Source: Skeletonema tropicum (lineage: Eukaryota; Bacillariophyta; Thalassiosirophyceae; Thalassiosirales; Thalassiosiraceae). From it: a DNA stretch of 64,000 bases. Below the pieces are notes generated by a model. The model was not told the DNA's origin and did no database searches. It saw nothing but the letters and a program-made list of their open reading frames with translations. The stretch lies in assembly GCA_037178625.1 (NCBI GenBank), contig CM074132.1, forward strand, positions 992,001 through 1,056,000, given 5' to 3'. This document shows positions 51,006 to 60,890 of this stretch, piece after piece. The position numbers and the translations under genes were made by a program. Position 1 is the stretch's first letter, and every line of letters begins with the position of its first letter.

Positions 51006-52775
51006 ATGGGCATACTACATCGAAAGCGATCGGGGAACCGCGCCGGCGCCGACACATTCACCAAGCAAAGACAGCAGCAAGCGCTTCAGGGACACAAAGT
51101 ACACAGCCTCGCAAGCCAGCCGCCTCCGCCGCCACCACCACCACCTTCTTCGGGTCGCAATACATCTTCTGGACACCCAAACGCAGCGACCAAACTACAG
51201 CCACGGCAGCCAAACAAAGAAGCCATGGAACCGCAGGCTGCGCAGTTAAAACAACCTTCGTTACCATCAGCGGGTCGACGTCGCCCTCAACCCAAATTTC
51301 CAGCAGTCGCAACAAAGTCAGAGACCACCACAGCCACAATGAGTGAAACCGCCGCAATCACACAGGTCTACGGCCCCAACGCCAACCTGTACACAGACGT
51401 CCTCTCCGTCTCACCCGCGGCCTCCCAACAAGAGATACGAGAGGCATTCTTTTGCCTCCGATATCAAATCTACCAGCAGTTATCAGAGGAGGGGGATGCC
51501 AATGGCCCCTTATCACAAGAGGAACGACAGAAGGTGGAAATGAAAATGAATGCCATATCCACGGCATTTCAGATATTGAGTGATAGGAACAGAAGGGTGA
51601 TGTATGATAATAGTATTGCCCCAAAAAAACAAGTTCTTCCTTCGCCCCAAAGGGATTCTCCAACTAGGCAGGAGGTAACGTCCTCATCCGCATTATCGAT
51701 TGGTCAGAGGCGTGCCCAATATCGTCGTCAGATGAATGCTCGACAACACCGACCAATTCAGGGGGCAATGAATGAAAGGAAGGCTCCAGCCCCCATCTTT
51801 ATGGGAGAGACTGTGGAGAAAGCGGAAGAACCAGTCACACGTAGAGGTATTACCCGTAGCAAACAACTTTCTCTCAACACGACCGAAGAGGTCATTGACC
51901 AGCATCAAGACGAGGAGGAATCTCCTACTGGTGTGGATGACTTTGAGTCCATGAACAAATTCAAGAATGTCAAGCTTGACGACATCAAGAGTGACAATCA
52001 TTTCGAAAGAGATGCTCACAAGAGTTACAATAATTTCGAAAGTGATGCTCACAAGAGTGACAATCATTTCGAAAGTGATTCTCACAAGAGTGACAATCAT
52101 TTCGAAAGTGATGCTCACAAGAGTGACAATCATTTCGAAAGTGATGCTCACAAGAGTGTTAATTTCGAAAGTGAAACTCCCGAGCCTGATGATGAGAGGA
52201 CGTATGATGAAGATGATGACCGCACTTATGACGATGATAGTCGAACATATGGAACCTATGATGATGGTGAGGAGTCTTATTATACCTACGGTGATGCAAC
52301 ATATGGGACTTACGATGACAGCACATATGTCACTTATGATGATGATGATACGTATGATGACGACAGGGGGAAATACTCACCAAGCCATAAGACGGTAGAT
52401 AAGCCTGAGCCAATCTTGAAGGGTAGTTCAAACTCGGGAAAGAAAGACAACAAGAAGTCGAATCGTCGAGTGACAATTCATTCCCATCGTGGAAGGGGAG
52501 ACAATAAAGTTGAAGCCGAGGGATGCCCCTTTCCTGGGTTGGATGATGCGTTGGAGGAGCTTGCTGGTACCTACAAGGACTTCAAGAAAACTTTTAATCA
52601 AGTTGGTACTGCTTTCATCTTGAGTCCAGATGATATTGATAAGTTGTCAGATAGGATTAGGGATGCACAAGTTGAGTTGATCGAGACCTACGAAAAACAG
52701 GCTGATGCAAAACAACCGAGAGTGAAGAAAGGTGTAAAATTGCCAAAACAGCCGAAGAAGGCAATAAAGAATTAA
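51006..52775 (+). CDS. J-domain-like protein with 11-residue repeats
   Basis: Read from ATG 51006 (MGILHRKRSGN), 589 residues; the open frame to 50985 begins with GTG. Seen: a Pro/Gln-rich N-terminus, a DnaJ-like domain (about 123-200: LYTDVLSVSPAASQQEIREAFF..., ISTAFQILSDRNRRVMYDN) in which the HPD tripeptide needed to stimulate Hsp70 is absent, six tandem imperfect units of DNHFESDAHKS (about 325-390; 33-bp repeats at about 51975-52170), then a TYDD/TYGTYDD acidic repeat block, and a conserved-looking C-terminal segment (GCPFPGLDDALEELAGTYKDFKKTFNQVG). Probably a J-like adaptor rather than an active co-chaperone (inference). Confidence 0.78.
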   Translation: MGILHRKRSGNRAGADTFTKQRQQQALQGHKVHSLASQPPPPPPPPPSSGRNTSSGHPNAATKLQPRQPNKEAMEPQAAQLKQPSLPSAGRRRPQPKFPAVATKSETTTATMSETAAITQVYGPNANLYTDVLSVSPAASQQEIREAFFCLRYQIYQQLSEEGDANGPLSQEERQKVEMKMNAISTAFQILSDRNRRVMYDNSIAPKKQVLPSPQRDSPTRQEVTSSSALSIGQRRAQYRRQMNARQHRPIQGAMNERKAPAPIFMGETVEKAEEPVTRRGITRSKQLSLNTTEEVIDQHQDEEESPTGVDDFESMNKFKNVKLDDIKSDNHFERDAHKSYNNFESDAHKSDNHFESDSHKSDNHFESDAHKSDNHFESDAHKSVNFESETPEPDDERTYDEDDDRTYDDDSRTYGTYDDGEESYYTYGDATYGTYDDSTYVTYDDDDTYDDDRGKYSPSHKTVDKPEPILKGSSNSGKKDNKKSNRRVTIHSHRGRGDNKVEAEGCPFPGLDDALEELAGTYKDFKKTFNQVGTAFILSPDDIDKLSDRIRDAQVELIETYEKQADAKQPRVKKGVKLPKQPKKAIKN

Positions 52776-53083
52776 GTTGTAATGTAAAAGAAATTGGGGT
52801 CAGGTCTGGTGGGCCCTCAGAGGCGATATAATCTATGGTAAATGACAATAAAGAATGAATGTTTGATGTGCTGATAGTGTCATCTGCATGTTGCATATAA
52901 TATGTAGGTGCCAGACCAATTTAAAGTATATATGTTGTGATATGAGACATGATTGATCTATTCTTTATACTTACACTACCACCTACTACTTAAGGTGAGC
53001 AACAGTACAATGGTCCAAAGGCCAACTAAAGCCTTCATCACACTAATAAGTAAATAAATGCAAAAATAATCAGAAAGCCTTCC
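52776..53083. other. Convergent 3' intergenic region
   Basis: 308 bp, A+T-rich, no gene seen. Confidence 0.35.
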
Positions 53084-54058
53084 TCACACTAATCTCCGGC
53101 TAGAAAAGTCAGCGGTTCCCACTCTAACCTCATCACTGCGTTTTCTTCCATTTGCTTTTGAATTTCTTGAATGTGACTTTTTTGAATATAAATCAGTTTG
53201 ATCCGAGTAGCTACTTTCTTCACTAATATTCGAATCATTCCTGCTAGCATAACGATAGCGAATCTTATCCTTCATCAAAGCTCTGAAAGCTTTCTTATTT
53301 TTTTCCGGTACAACAATCTCAGCGTTTTTGATTGGAGAGAAGATTTGGCGCAGAGTTAAACTTAGGTCTTCCACCAAGTCAAGGTCAGCGCCACCGCAGT
53401 TGAACAGTCGTCGTTTCGGAGGAGAATAAACTTCACTTTGCTCATCTTCAAAGATACTGATACTGTTGTTATCATCGAATGATACCTTCTTCTCGTTCAT
53501 ACCGGCATTGACACTAGCATCTGCATTAACACTAGCATCTGCATTGACGCTAGCATCTGCATCTGGATTAACGCTAGCATCTGCATCTGGATTAACGCTA
53601 GCATCTGCATTAACATTAGCATCTGCATCTGCATCTGGATTAACGCTAGCATCTGCACTCTTGCTCTCGGTAAAATAATTGATGGTCGTAACAATGTTGG
53701 CCAAGCCACTCACATCGTATTCTGTAAGCGCGCTATTCTGAGCTTGGGAATCTTCATCATCTTTCAGAGCATGTATATCTACCCCAAAAATACTGTCGTC
53801 ACTTGATGAGGCGGCAGTGGTTGTCAAAGAGATCTCGTCAGTTTGACCCTTGATAGGTTTATCTGACTCATCCTGAGATTTGTATGTCACTTCGACGTTC
53901 TCCTCAGCGACAAAGGCCCAATTGAAAGCTGGGCCAGGTAAAAACTGGGCTGAGGCTCCTCCAGCACGGACTTTTTCGATGATCTTTGCCCGGGTATCTA
54001 TACGAGCAGATCGGGTTGACGCACCAAGCGTGGATGGCGAGATGAGTTTGGATTTCAT
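53084..54058 (-). CDS. Acidic protein with D-A-S-V-N repeats
   Basis: Read from ATG 54058 (MKSKLISPS), 324 residues; the longer frame to 54073 begins with TTG. Seen: a basic N-terminal segment (RSARIDTRAKIIEKVRAGGASAQFLPGPAFNWAFVAEE), a Ser/Thr/Asp-rich region, a repeat block of about 10 units of NADASV / NPDADASV (about 150-195; 18-24-bp DNA repeats at 53508-53650), then RRLFNCGGADLDLVEDLSLTLRQIFSPIKNAEIVV (about 218-252) and a Ser/Lys-rich tail. The RL..C...ISPI.N segment is also seen in the 58370 gene, so both may share a small domain. The repeat number is likely polymorphic. No known family. Confidence 0.65.
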   Translation of the reverse strand: MKSKLISPSTLGASTRSARIDTRAKIIEKVRAGGASAQFLPGPAFNWAFVAEENVEVTYKSQDESDKPIKGQTDEISLTTTAASSSDDSIFGVDIHALKDDEDSQAQNSALTEYDVSGLANIVTTINYFTESKSADASVNPDADADANVNADASVNPDADASVNPDADASVNADASVNADASVNAGMNEKKVSFDDNNSISIFEDEQSEVYSPPKRRLFNCGGADLDLVEDLSLTLRQIFSPIKNAEIVVPEKNKKAFRALMKDKIRYRYASRNDSNISEESSYSDQTDLYSKKSHSRNSKANGRKRSDEVRVGTADFSSRRLV

Positions 54059-54796
54059 CCTTCGAAGTGGCAAGTAGTTAGTTAGTGTGGAATGGATTAG
54101 TTGTTGTTGTTATTGCAATTTTTTTTTTTTCGTGGTTTTGTTTTCACAGCTTTGTGGTCCAACTTTTTGGCCAACAACCAACAAGATTGTCGACATAGGG
54201 CTCTTGTATTTGCTCCTGCATGAAAGACGTCGGCGCAGCATCGGACAACTATCGGAGTTGCGACAGCAAGTTTTTCTGTGCAGGAAGTGTCAAAATTTGC
54301 GGGAGAGATGGAGAAGAAGGAAAGAAGCAGAGGGAGGATGAAGTAGGTAGGTAGATACATAAGTAGATGATAGATAGATAGATACAGAAGATAGATAGAT
54401 AGATTATTTTAGTCACTACTCTCTAAGACACCGGCACGGGAACCCCGGTGTCAGTAGAGAAATCTATCATACATAAGTACAATACTTATACCTAAGTACT
54501 ATTATCTTCCTTATCTTCCCAATACTTATAAGTATAGGAGAAAAGAAGTTGTTTTGTATCGCGAGTGCTCTCTCTCTCTCTCTCTCTCTCTCTAGAGAAG
54601 ATAGTGATTGGAGGAAGTGAAGGATGAACGTTTCATGACGAAAAATCAATGCTGGGTTATCTCGAATCTCTTTTGATCTCACACTCACCAACTTTCATCG
54701 CAAATTCAAAAAAGGTATGTAGGTCGATCTGGCTGAGCCTATCTGAGCTGAGACTGAGACTGAGGACTGAGAACAAGAATTGTTTTGATTGTAGAA
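54059..54796. repeat. Simple-sequence-rich intergenic stretch
   Basis: Contains a GATA-type microsatellite (about 54340-54405), an inverted repeat GACACCGG/CCGGTGTC (54427-54434 and 54445-54452) and a CT run (about 54569-54593). No gene supported. Confidence 0.7.
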
Positions 54797-54842
54797 TTAG
54801 TTGGAAACTCTTTCCATTCCTCAAGCCCAGTGGCGACGTAAA

Positions 54843-54873
<31 letters not shown>

Positions 54874-54882
54874 AGTGAGCCC
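54797..54882 (-). pseudogene. Stray copy of the last exon of the 56768-57827 gene with GCA expansion
   Basis: On the minus strand this reads LTA(A)n-FYVATGLEEWKEFPTN, matching LTAASAFYVSKLGLREL...TN* of the real exon at 56768-56905. At DNA level CAAGCCCA.T..GACGTA.AATGC..TGCAGTGAGC is shared, as is the ATTAGTTGG stretch around the stop. The copy has an expansion of about ten GCA codons (CTG on the + strand, 54845-54873) and has lost the stop position by a shift of frame. No upstream exons of the gene are recognisable next to it. Confidence 0.6.
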
Positions 54883-55145
54883 GGGGTCCCTTCACCCACA
54901 TAATGTAATATAGCTCATCTCTCATCTGGCTCTTGATCTTGAAAAACTCAAATAATGAACAAGTAAAAGGTAGGATTGGTCGATTATAATCTAATATCTA
55001 TCTTTCTATTCTGGTTCGTATGAAGAAGCAAAAAGTTCCAAAGATTCCCGACTCACGTTGAAGTTGAACTTATGGAAGGTGGAGGCTTGGCTCAAAAAGT
55101 AAGTGCTTGTTCCAAGATTGAAGCAAACGCGGAAAAACCTTTACA
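54883..55145. other. Short intergenic stretch downstream of the DUF1028 gene
   Basis: No gene recognised. A possible splice donor (GTGTGTATG) overlaps the end of the DUF1028 reading frame, so an alternative 3' exon here cannot be excluded. Confidence 0.3.
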
Positions 55146-56333
55146 TCAAAGCGCATACACACCTGCAACAATTGAGAGAATGATGAAAAGTTGCGGCACA
55201 CCATGAGCCCTCGAACTGGCTGACAAAGAAGATGAAGCGTTGGCTGTCGTCAGAGTTGGAGCGTTTGTTGTAGGTGACGTTGTTGCTACAATTGCCGTAG
55301 GTGTTGCAGTTGTTATAGGCGTAGGAGATGATGGAGCGGATGAAGGGTTACTTGCTAAAGAAAGTGAAGCGTTGGCTGACGTTGGAGTTGGAGCGTTTGT
55401 TGTTGTTGTTGGAAAAGCCGTTTCTGCCGTTGTCATCGGCATAGGAGATGATGGAGCGGGTGAAGAGCTAGCCTCTCCAAACTCACCACCGATATTGTTT
55501 TCACAAGGATGCTCTCTTCTCCATTCCAGAAACTTCAAAATCAATACCTCGACTGGTTCTGTGTCACTTCCATCATATGTAACGTCGATGTGCAGTAATG
55601 CAGTGCCATCCGCATTGTCAACATGTATATATGCTCCTGCGGCAGATGTTGCGATAAGATCAAGGCAGCGTTCATCTCCAAAGTTTCCAGTGTAGACTTC
55701 GTACATTGCCATCATAAGCTTCCCGGCTACATCACAAGTGCCAAACAAGGGCTCCTCGTCTTCAAATCCAACCTTAAGAGCATTCACAGTCCCATTCTTG
55801 ACCACATTTCCTATTGCATGATAGTTGTACCGACCATTATTGAGACCAATCTTTCCAACATCGGCAATTTCCGAAGTACCATAGCCAAAATACTCCCACG
55901 CCAACTTCAACTCTGATCCTGAATACGACGCAGTATTCTCAAAGTTTGCCATAGCATATTGACGAATATCGACGCTCTGAAAAGTAATGTTGTAGGGTTC
56001 AGTAAACGAAGTCTCGTTTGTATCTAGCGATATCATTGCTTCAAAAATCTCATTGGGGCAAGATGTTCCTTCTTTCATCATATCTAGAGCTGTAGCTATG
56101 ATCTCACTATCTCGTGGCAGCAACCACCCTTGAGTATGCATCACTGATTTCCCTGGCGCGCTTAGATAGAGCCCATCATAGATTGATCCTGTGAGACAGG
56201 TAGCTCCTGCTCCGCCGACTTGTTTCGTTAATGAGTCCGTAGCAACAATGGAATAAGTTGCTGTAGCAAATTGAATGAAGACCATAGAATGCAGCAGCAG
56301 GAGTGCAGCAGTCGAGGTAATGGAAAGCGGCAT
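55146..56333 (-). CDS. Secreted DUF1028-family (Ntn-hydrolase-like) protein
   Basis: Read from ATG 56333 (MPLSITSTAALLLLHSMVFIQFATA), 395 residues; an upstream in-frame ATG at 56492 would hide the signal peptide. After the signal, TYSIVATDSLTKQVGGAGATC, LYLSAPGKSVMHTQGWL and a domain to about residue 300 follow the DUF1028 pattern (a predicted Ntn-hydrolase fold seen mainly in bacteria). Cleavage after ATA would leave Thr at the mature N-terminus, the position of a nucleophile in Ntn hydrolases (inference). The C-terminal 100 residues are Thr/Ser/Pro/Ala repeats (two similar copies of SANASLSLASNPSSAPSSPTPITT type) ending in a short hydrophobic tail (LFIILSIVAGVYAL), as for GPI-anchored surface proteins. 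Confidence 0.78.
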   Translation of the reverse strand: MPLSITSTAALLLLHSMVFIQFATATYSIVATDSLTKQVGGAGATCLTGSIYDGLYLSAPGKSVMHTQGWLLPRDSEIIATALDMMKEGTSCPNEIFEAMISLDTNETSFTEPYNITFQSVDIRQYAMANFENTASYSGSELKLAWEYFGYGTSEIADVGKIGLNNGRYNYHAIGNVVKNGTVNALKVGFEDEEPLFGTCDVAGKLMMAMYEVYTGNFGDERCLDLIATSAAGAYIHVDNADGTALLHIDVTYDGSDTEPVEVLILKFLEWRREHPCENNIGGEFGEASSSPAPSSPMPMTTAETAFPTTTTNAPTPTSANASLSLASNPSSAPSSPTPITTATPTAIVATTSPTTNAPTLTTANASSSLSASSRAHGVPQLFIILSIVAGVYAL

Positions 56334-56767
56334 GCTGATGATTTTGTAAAGCAACATAAGTAGTCGAGGGTATAGGAGGGATAGGATGTGCCAGCAGGCA
56401 GAGTCGGAAGTACTATGATGTAGATTTGGGGCAAAGATCGAAGATATGAGATATGATTGGGAAGATGCCGAAAGGCCGAGCGCAGAGGGCAAACGCGGAG
56501 TTTTAACTACCAGTTCCTACATGAATATGTAGTTATTTCTTTCTTGAAACCCTTCTTTTAGAGCTGCTCAATACGCTCCCACTCAGCGAGATTGGATTGA
56601 AGGAAATGCCAAACGTTAGATCTAATCAATTGCAAAGATAAGATAACCAATCATCTCATTAAAATTTACTCCCTACAACTCTTAATTATCTCATTCAAAG
56701 TTTACTTCGTACAAGTCTCAATACTAAGACTTCTTGTGGACAAGGACTCAACTTGTGTTGATTGGTA
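56334..56767. other. Intergenic region
   Basis: 434 bp between two genes on the minus strand. Repeated 'TCTCATTNAAANTTTACT' sequence occurs twice (about 56653 and 56690). No gene seen. Confidence 0.4.
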
Positions 56768-57827
56768 TTAGTTGGTAACACCTTCCGTTTCCCCTCTCAA
56801 TTCTCTCAAGCCCAATTTGGAGACGTAGAATGCCGATGCTGCAGTGAGCGCAACTGAAGCGATCTGCAATGGACGAGCTTCAACAAAGGCACGTTTTACG
56901 ATAATCTGAAAGATTTACGAAAAAAAGAAAGCAAGCGCTCAGACAAAACCTTACATGATACATAGAACAAACACAAAGCTGCGAAGAGCCTACCTTGCCG
57001 AGATAAATAGTCATCCCGAACAACGACCTCCAGCACCACAAGTTCTGATTTACGTAGCTGAGCAAGTGAGTGGCCAGTGCACCAAGAGAACACACAACCA
57101 ACAAGCCTATGTCCCTCTTGTTTTTTGTATCTTCATCACTGCTACCTTTCTTCAACAGATCAAATTCAATCAGCAGGCGGCTTGCAATCATGCCAAGGAA
57201 GCAGAACAGCGAACATAGAAATGACCATCGGACTGTGATGCTGTAGAGAGGCAAATTAGCGACATATCATACATATACATATACATGTATTGATAAATCA
57301 CTATACGCAACAAAATAACAAACTCACAACTCGTATTCAAACTCCCTTCTCATCAACAAGTACGCTGTCTCTGCCATCTTATCGAATCTTCCATGCAACA
57401 CAGCCGTGTGAGCAATCGTTGCACTAGCAATGGTATTCAGCGACAACAAAAACGCAAGCAAACTATTCAAGTGGTAGAAACCCAGCACACGTCTTTCAAG
57501 CTTCGGTAATTCTCCATCGTCGGCTTTCGTTTTGAATATGAACATTGCAGCGAGAGAGGAACCCGCAAGGAAAGATGCTGGGATACGAATGCCCCCGAAA
57601 AATCCGAGAGCATCACCGTAAAAGTTTTGTAGTGCTGGCTCTGCTGCCGCTCCTCCCCGAACGAGAAGGCTACTGATGGAAGATGGCGAGATTGACATGG
57701 ATAATTTAGATGCCGAGTTTGCAGCGGACGTAGTAGATTGAGGGAGGTGAAATCCTGAAGCAGCTCCCGCTGTGAACGAGAGGAATACGATGGCGATGGA
57801 GGCAAAGGTTCTCATGGTGCCGTGCAT
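56768..57827 (-). CDS. Three-exon multi-pass membrane protein, likely plastid-targeted
   Basis: Exons 57827-57328, 57240-56994 and 56905-56768 join in frame (donors GTGAGT and GTAGGC, acceptors CTACAG and TTTCAG), reading YEF-ITVRW and LGK-IIVKR; the product is 294 residues. The start at 57827 (MHGTMRTFASIAIVFLSFTAGAASGFHLP) gives a signal peptide followed by an ASGF motif, close to the ASAF plastid presequence of diatoms. Seen: an Ala/Ser-rich transit region, then about five hydrophobic helices (ASFLAGSSLAAMFIF, LNSLLAFLLSLNTIASATIAH, SFLCSLFCFLGMIASRLLI, IGLLVVCSLGALATHLL, PLQIASVALTAASAFYVS). No named family recognised. Part of its last exon is copied at 54797-54882. Confidence 0.75.
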
Positions 57828-58369
57828 CGCGATCGGGATGATGTCTCTGTTGCTGTTGTTGCGAATGCCTCTGAGCTCCTTCGAGCTTAGCAGTTCCGGG
57901 CGTTGTTGGTAGAATGTAGGTAAGTATCTTATATATTTGGAATAGTGGTTTGTAGAAGAAGTTGAGAGTGGTTTGGTTTTGCGTGTGTTGCAGAAGATTG
58001 CATGCTCTACAATAGCACCGCGACACAACTGCAAACAAGATCATCTCTTCCTTGAGACGCCAGACACCATCTCAATTTAAAACATTTGAATCTATTCAAA
58101 CCGAAAACGACCCATTCACTTTCTCGATTTCGTTTAAAAGACCCATTGTACGAAGGAATTAAGTAGGAATCGTTGTTTCGTCTTATTTCTCAGATAAAAT
58201 GATCTGGTGATGAACACATCATGAACATGAGTGAAGCGGAAGTCAAGGAGGTCGTGATGTCCTACTGGTGCACAACAAGTTGTATCGCGATATCAAAAGA
58301 TAATCTCAGGGGTGGCAGCAAGCTTCACAAGTAAACCGCCGCGTCATTGAAAACAAAAGCATCGCCACC
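57828..58369. promoter_or_regulatory. Divergent intergenic region
   Basis: 542 bp between divergent genes. The frame upstream of 57827 is open to 58034 but lacks targeting sense and is treated as 5' leader. Confidence 0.35.
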
Positions 58370-60187
58370 ATGAGTTCAACCCTCCCTCCTCCACCACCTT
58401 CTACCAAAGCACGTAATCCTCGTCGCTCACCTCGATCAGTGGCAACAAAATTAAAATCATCGGCAACGTCATCCCTACCAACGAAAAAGCTTAATTTCAA
58501 TGAGGTTGATGAAGATTCTTCATTTCTAGCGGGTTTTTCAGAGTCGCTCAAGTTTCCAGACGATGATAGTTGGGCTTGGGCAGATGAAGGAAATGCCAAT
58601 CCGTTCAGAGCCGCTGCACCTGCCCCAGCTGTTGCTGCACCAACCACATCATCGGCTGCTGCACCTGCTCCAGCTGTTGCTGCACCAACCACATCATTGA
58701 CAGATGCGCCGACATCAGCTGCACCAACTTATCAGTTCACCAGTGTCTTTGAAAGCAACGACCCTTTAGAAGCACAAAGTCAAGTGAGCGAGGTTGTAGT
58801 GAGCGAGGTTGTAGTGAGCGAGGCAACAACCACAGTTGGAAGCAACCTGCTAGCGGACAAGTTGCTAGCGAACATGAATTCGTCGCCCAATGATAATGAT
58901 GATTGTATGTCCTCTGATCAACCTATGCCTCTTTCGAAGAAGGTTCTTGCACATGATAATCATCTTTCGAAAAAGGTTGATGAAAATGCCGAAAACAACT
59001 CAAAGAAGGTCGCTGCTACTGTTCGTGCTCCCTTTCGAAAGTGGTCACGTGGCAAGTATAGGGAAGAAATGAAACGTCTCTCTCATGGAAGAGAGAAAGA
59101 CAAAAAAAGTAATGACGAGGTCAATCGCCATGATCAAGTTGAAAAGGAAGCACAAGTTCATGCTGCTGTTCCTGTTAGAAATTTGTCGCATGGCAAAGTC
59201 AAGGAAGAACTGCAACGTCGTTCTATCTCTAATGAAATGCAAAAAGATAGGAAAAGTAACAGCAACGACTCTCGCCATGATCAAGTGCAAGTTGAAGAGG
59301 AAGCACAAGTTCATGATGCTGTTCCCGTTAGAAATTGGTCACGTGGCAAAGTCAAGGAAGAACTGCAACGTCGATATCGTTCTATCTCTCGTGTAAGACA
59401 AAAAGATAGAAAAAGTAATCACGAGGTCAATCGCCATGATCAAGTGCAAGTTGAAGAGGTAGCACAAGTTCATTCTGACGAAGGTGGCAAGATGAAAGAG
59501 GACACCCGCCTCGAACGTTCGCATCATTCACGAACTTCGAAAGCTGGAGAGAAAGATATCCCATTCCTCTTTCCTATCACTAACAATAACGCAGCAGAAG
59601 ATGAAAGCACCTATTTCGACGAAACCTCCTTTGGAACGAATAGTTTGACATACCAAGACAACGAAACGCTTTATACTGAAGATGATAGCCGTACCTTTCT
59701 TACTCCAACGCCAACACCCTCTTCAAATCGTTCTCGTTACTCTCGAAGAAGTAATAGACTCCTTTGTGGATGTGAAGATACTGGTAGGATTGCTGGTACC
59801 ATGGAGAGTTTGAAGGGAGCTCTCACCGACATCAACAGGTCAGTAATGCAGGTTATATCACCAATCACAAATGTAAGGTGCTATGTAAATGGTGATGATA
59901 ATTATGACGATGAAACTTACGATGACGCTACTTATGATGATGCTACATATGAAGATGCCACTAATGATGATGCCACTTATGATGATGCCACTTATGATGA
60001 TGCTACTTATGATGATGCTACTTATGATGATGACGTCCGACCAAGTAGGAGGCGATCTCAACAGCATGTCAAGCAACGATCCAAATCTGTATCTGTGCGT
60101 CGACACAGAGAGTCATCAACGACACGTAGTAGTCGACGAGGAAAGAGCTGCGATCCACCTCGTAGAGTTACAAGCTTTGATTTCTAA
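58370..60187 (+). CDS. Basic/acidic repeat protein with YDDAT and KVKEELQRR repeats
   Basis: A 605-residue protein, not a known family. Seen: a Pro/Ser/Arg N-terminus, a 14-residue APAPAVAAPTTSSA unit present twice, a SEVVV repeat, three copies of a roughly 50-residue unit (RKWSRGKYREEMKRLSHGREKDKK..., RNLSHGKVKEELQRRSIS..., RNWSRGKVKEELQRRYRS...; about 223-365) each followed by RHDQV(QV)E.EAQVH, a Tyr/Glu/Thr acidic stretch, RLLCGCEDTGRIAGTMESLKGALTDINRSVMQVISPITNVRCYV (about 463-505), eight YDDAT units (about 512-555) and an Arg/Ser tail. The segment before the YDDAT block resembles one in the 53084-54058 gene. Mostly disordered and strongly charged; role unknown. Confidence 0.75.
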   Translation: MSSTLPPPPPSTKARNPRRSPRSVATKLKSSATSSLPTKKLNFNEVDEDSSFLAGFSESLKFPDDDSWAWADEGNANPFRAAAPAPAVAAPTTSSAAAPAPAVAAPTTSLTDAPTSAAPTYQFTSVFESNDPLEAQSQVSEVVVSEVVVSEATTTVGSNLLADKLLANMNSSPNDNDDCMSSDQPMPLSKKVLAHDNHLSKKVDENAENNSKKVAATVRAPFRKWSRGKYREEMKRLSHGREKDKKSNDEVNRHDQVEKEAQVHAAVPVRNLSHGKVKEELQRRSISNEMQKDRKSNSNDSRHDQVQVEEEAQVHDAVPVRNWSRGKVKEELQRRYRSISRVRQKDRKSNHEVNRHDQVQVEEVAQVHSDEGGKMKEDTRLERSHHSRTSKAGEKDIPFLFPITNNNAAEDESTYFDETSFGTNSLTYQDNETLYTEDDSRTFLTPTPTPSSNRSRYSRRSNRLLCGCEDTGRIAGTMESLKGALTDINRSVMQVISPITNVRCYVNGDDNYDDETYDDATYDDATYEDATNDDATYDDATYDDATYDDATYDDDVRPSRRRSQQHVKQRSKSVSVRRHRESSTTRSSRRGKSCDPPRRVTSFDF

Positions 60188-60890
60188 CCTCATTTTCAAA
60201 GATAAGCGATTTCGATGATTCAGGAAGAGAGGTTTGTTATGGCCAGGGTTGTCAAGCTGAGAAGTTAATGTGTCTTGTAATTGTAACACACGTCTTTGTA
60301 AAAATAAATTTTTCTGCGCTTCGCGTAGCCTTGTGCCACATCAATCCAATGTAAGACCACACACTTCATTTTTTAGGTATCTAGTATGACACAATGATCC
60401 TTGGTACCCAACAAGCAAGTCTCGTTACAATAGAGAAATCCCAGTCGTAGTCATAATGAGTATGAGTCGCAATAACACATCTTGTTTGATACAAATTCTA
60501 AATCGAAGTATGATTTCCACCATCTCAGGATGATTAAGAGCAAGCGAAAGTTAAAAACTCTCTGATCCTGTTGGGGTAGCGCGAATAAGCTTCTTTGTGC
60601 GGTGGATGTCTCACCTCCCGTGTAGGGTTCCGGGTTTTCGCGTACCGTCACGCTCGATACGGTACTGGACGTATACATCAACGTCCGTCGATAATGCTTC
60701 TATCTGAACCCTTTCCTTCGCGTATGTTTTTTAAGAGCAGCGAGCACCTGTCTGTATTAACTTTGACCGTGTTGGGCACATCAACATCAATCAATTCGAG
60801 CTGGCAACATCCCAAATGCACTTCATCACATTCAGGCTCGTTGGACATGTCCAGTTTGCATTAGCAGTTATATTTTACTTCGAAACATTA
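60188..60890. other. Start of gene-poor region
   Basis: No supported gene. Ordinary sequence downstream of the last confident gene. Confidence 0.35.

Noticed and set aside
54649..54903. Small + strand frame with poly-Cys tract
   Set aside because: The poly-Cys comes from the CTG microsatellite, and the sequence is better explained as an exon copy on the other strand.
60555..60670. tRNA-like GGTTCCGGGTTTT stretch
   Set aside because: No cloverleaf with acceptor, D and anticodon stems can be folded around it.
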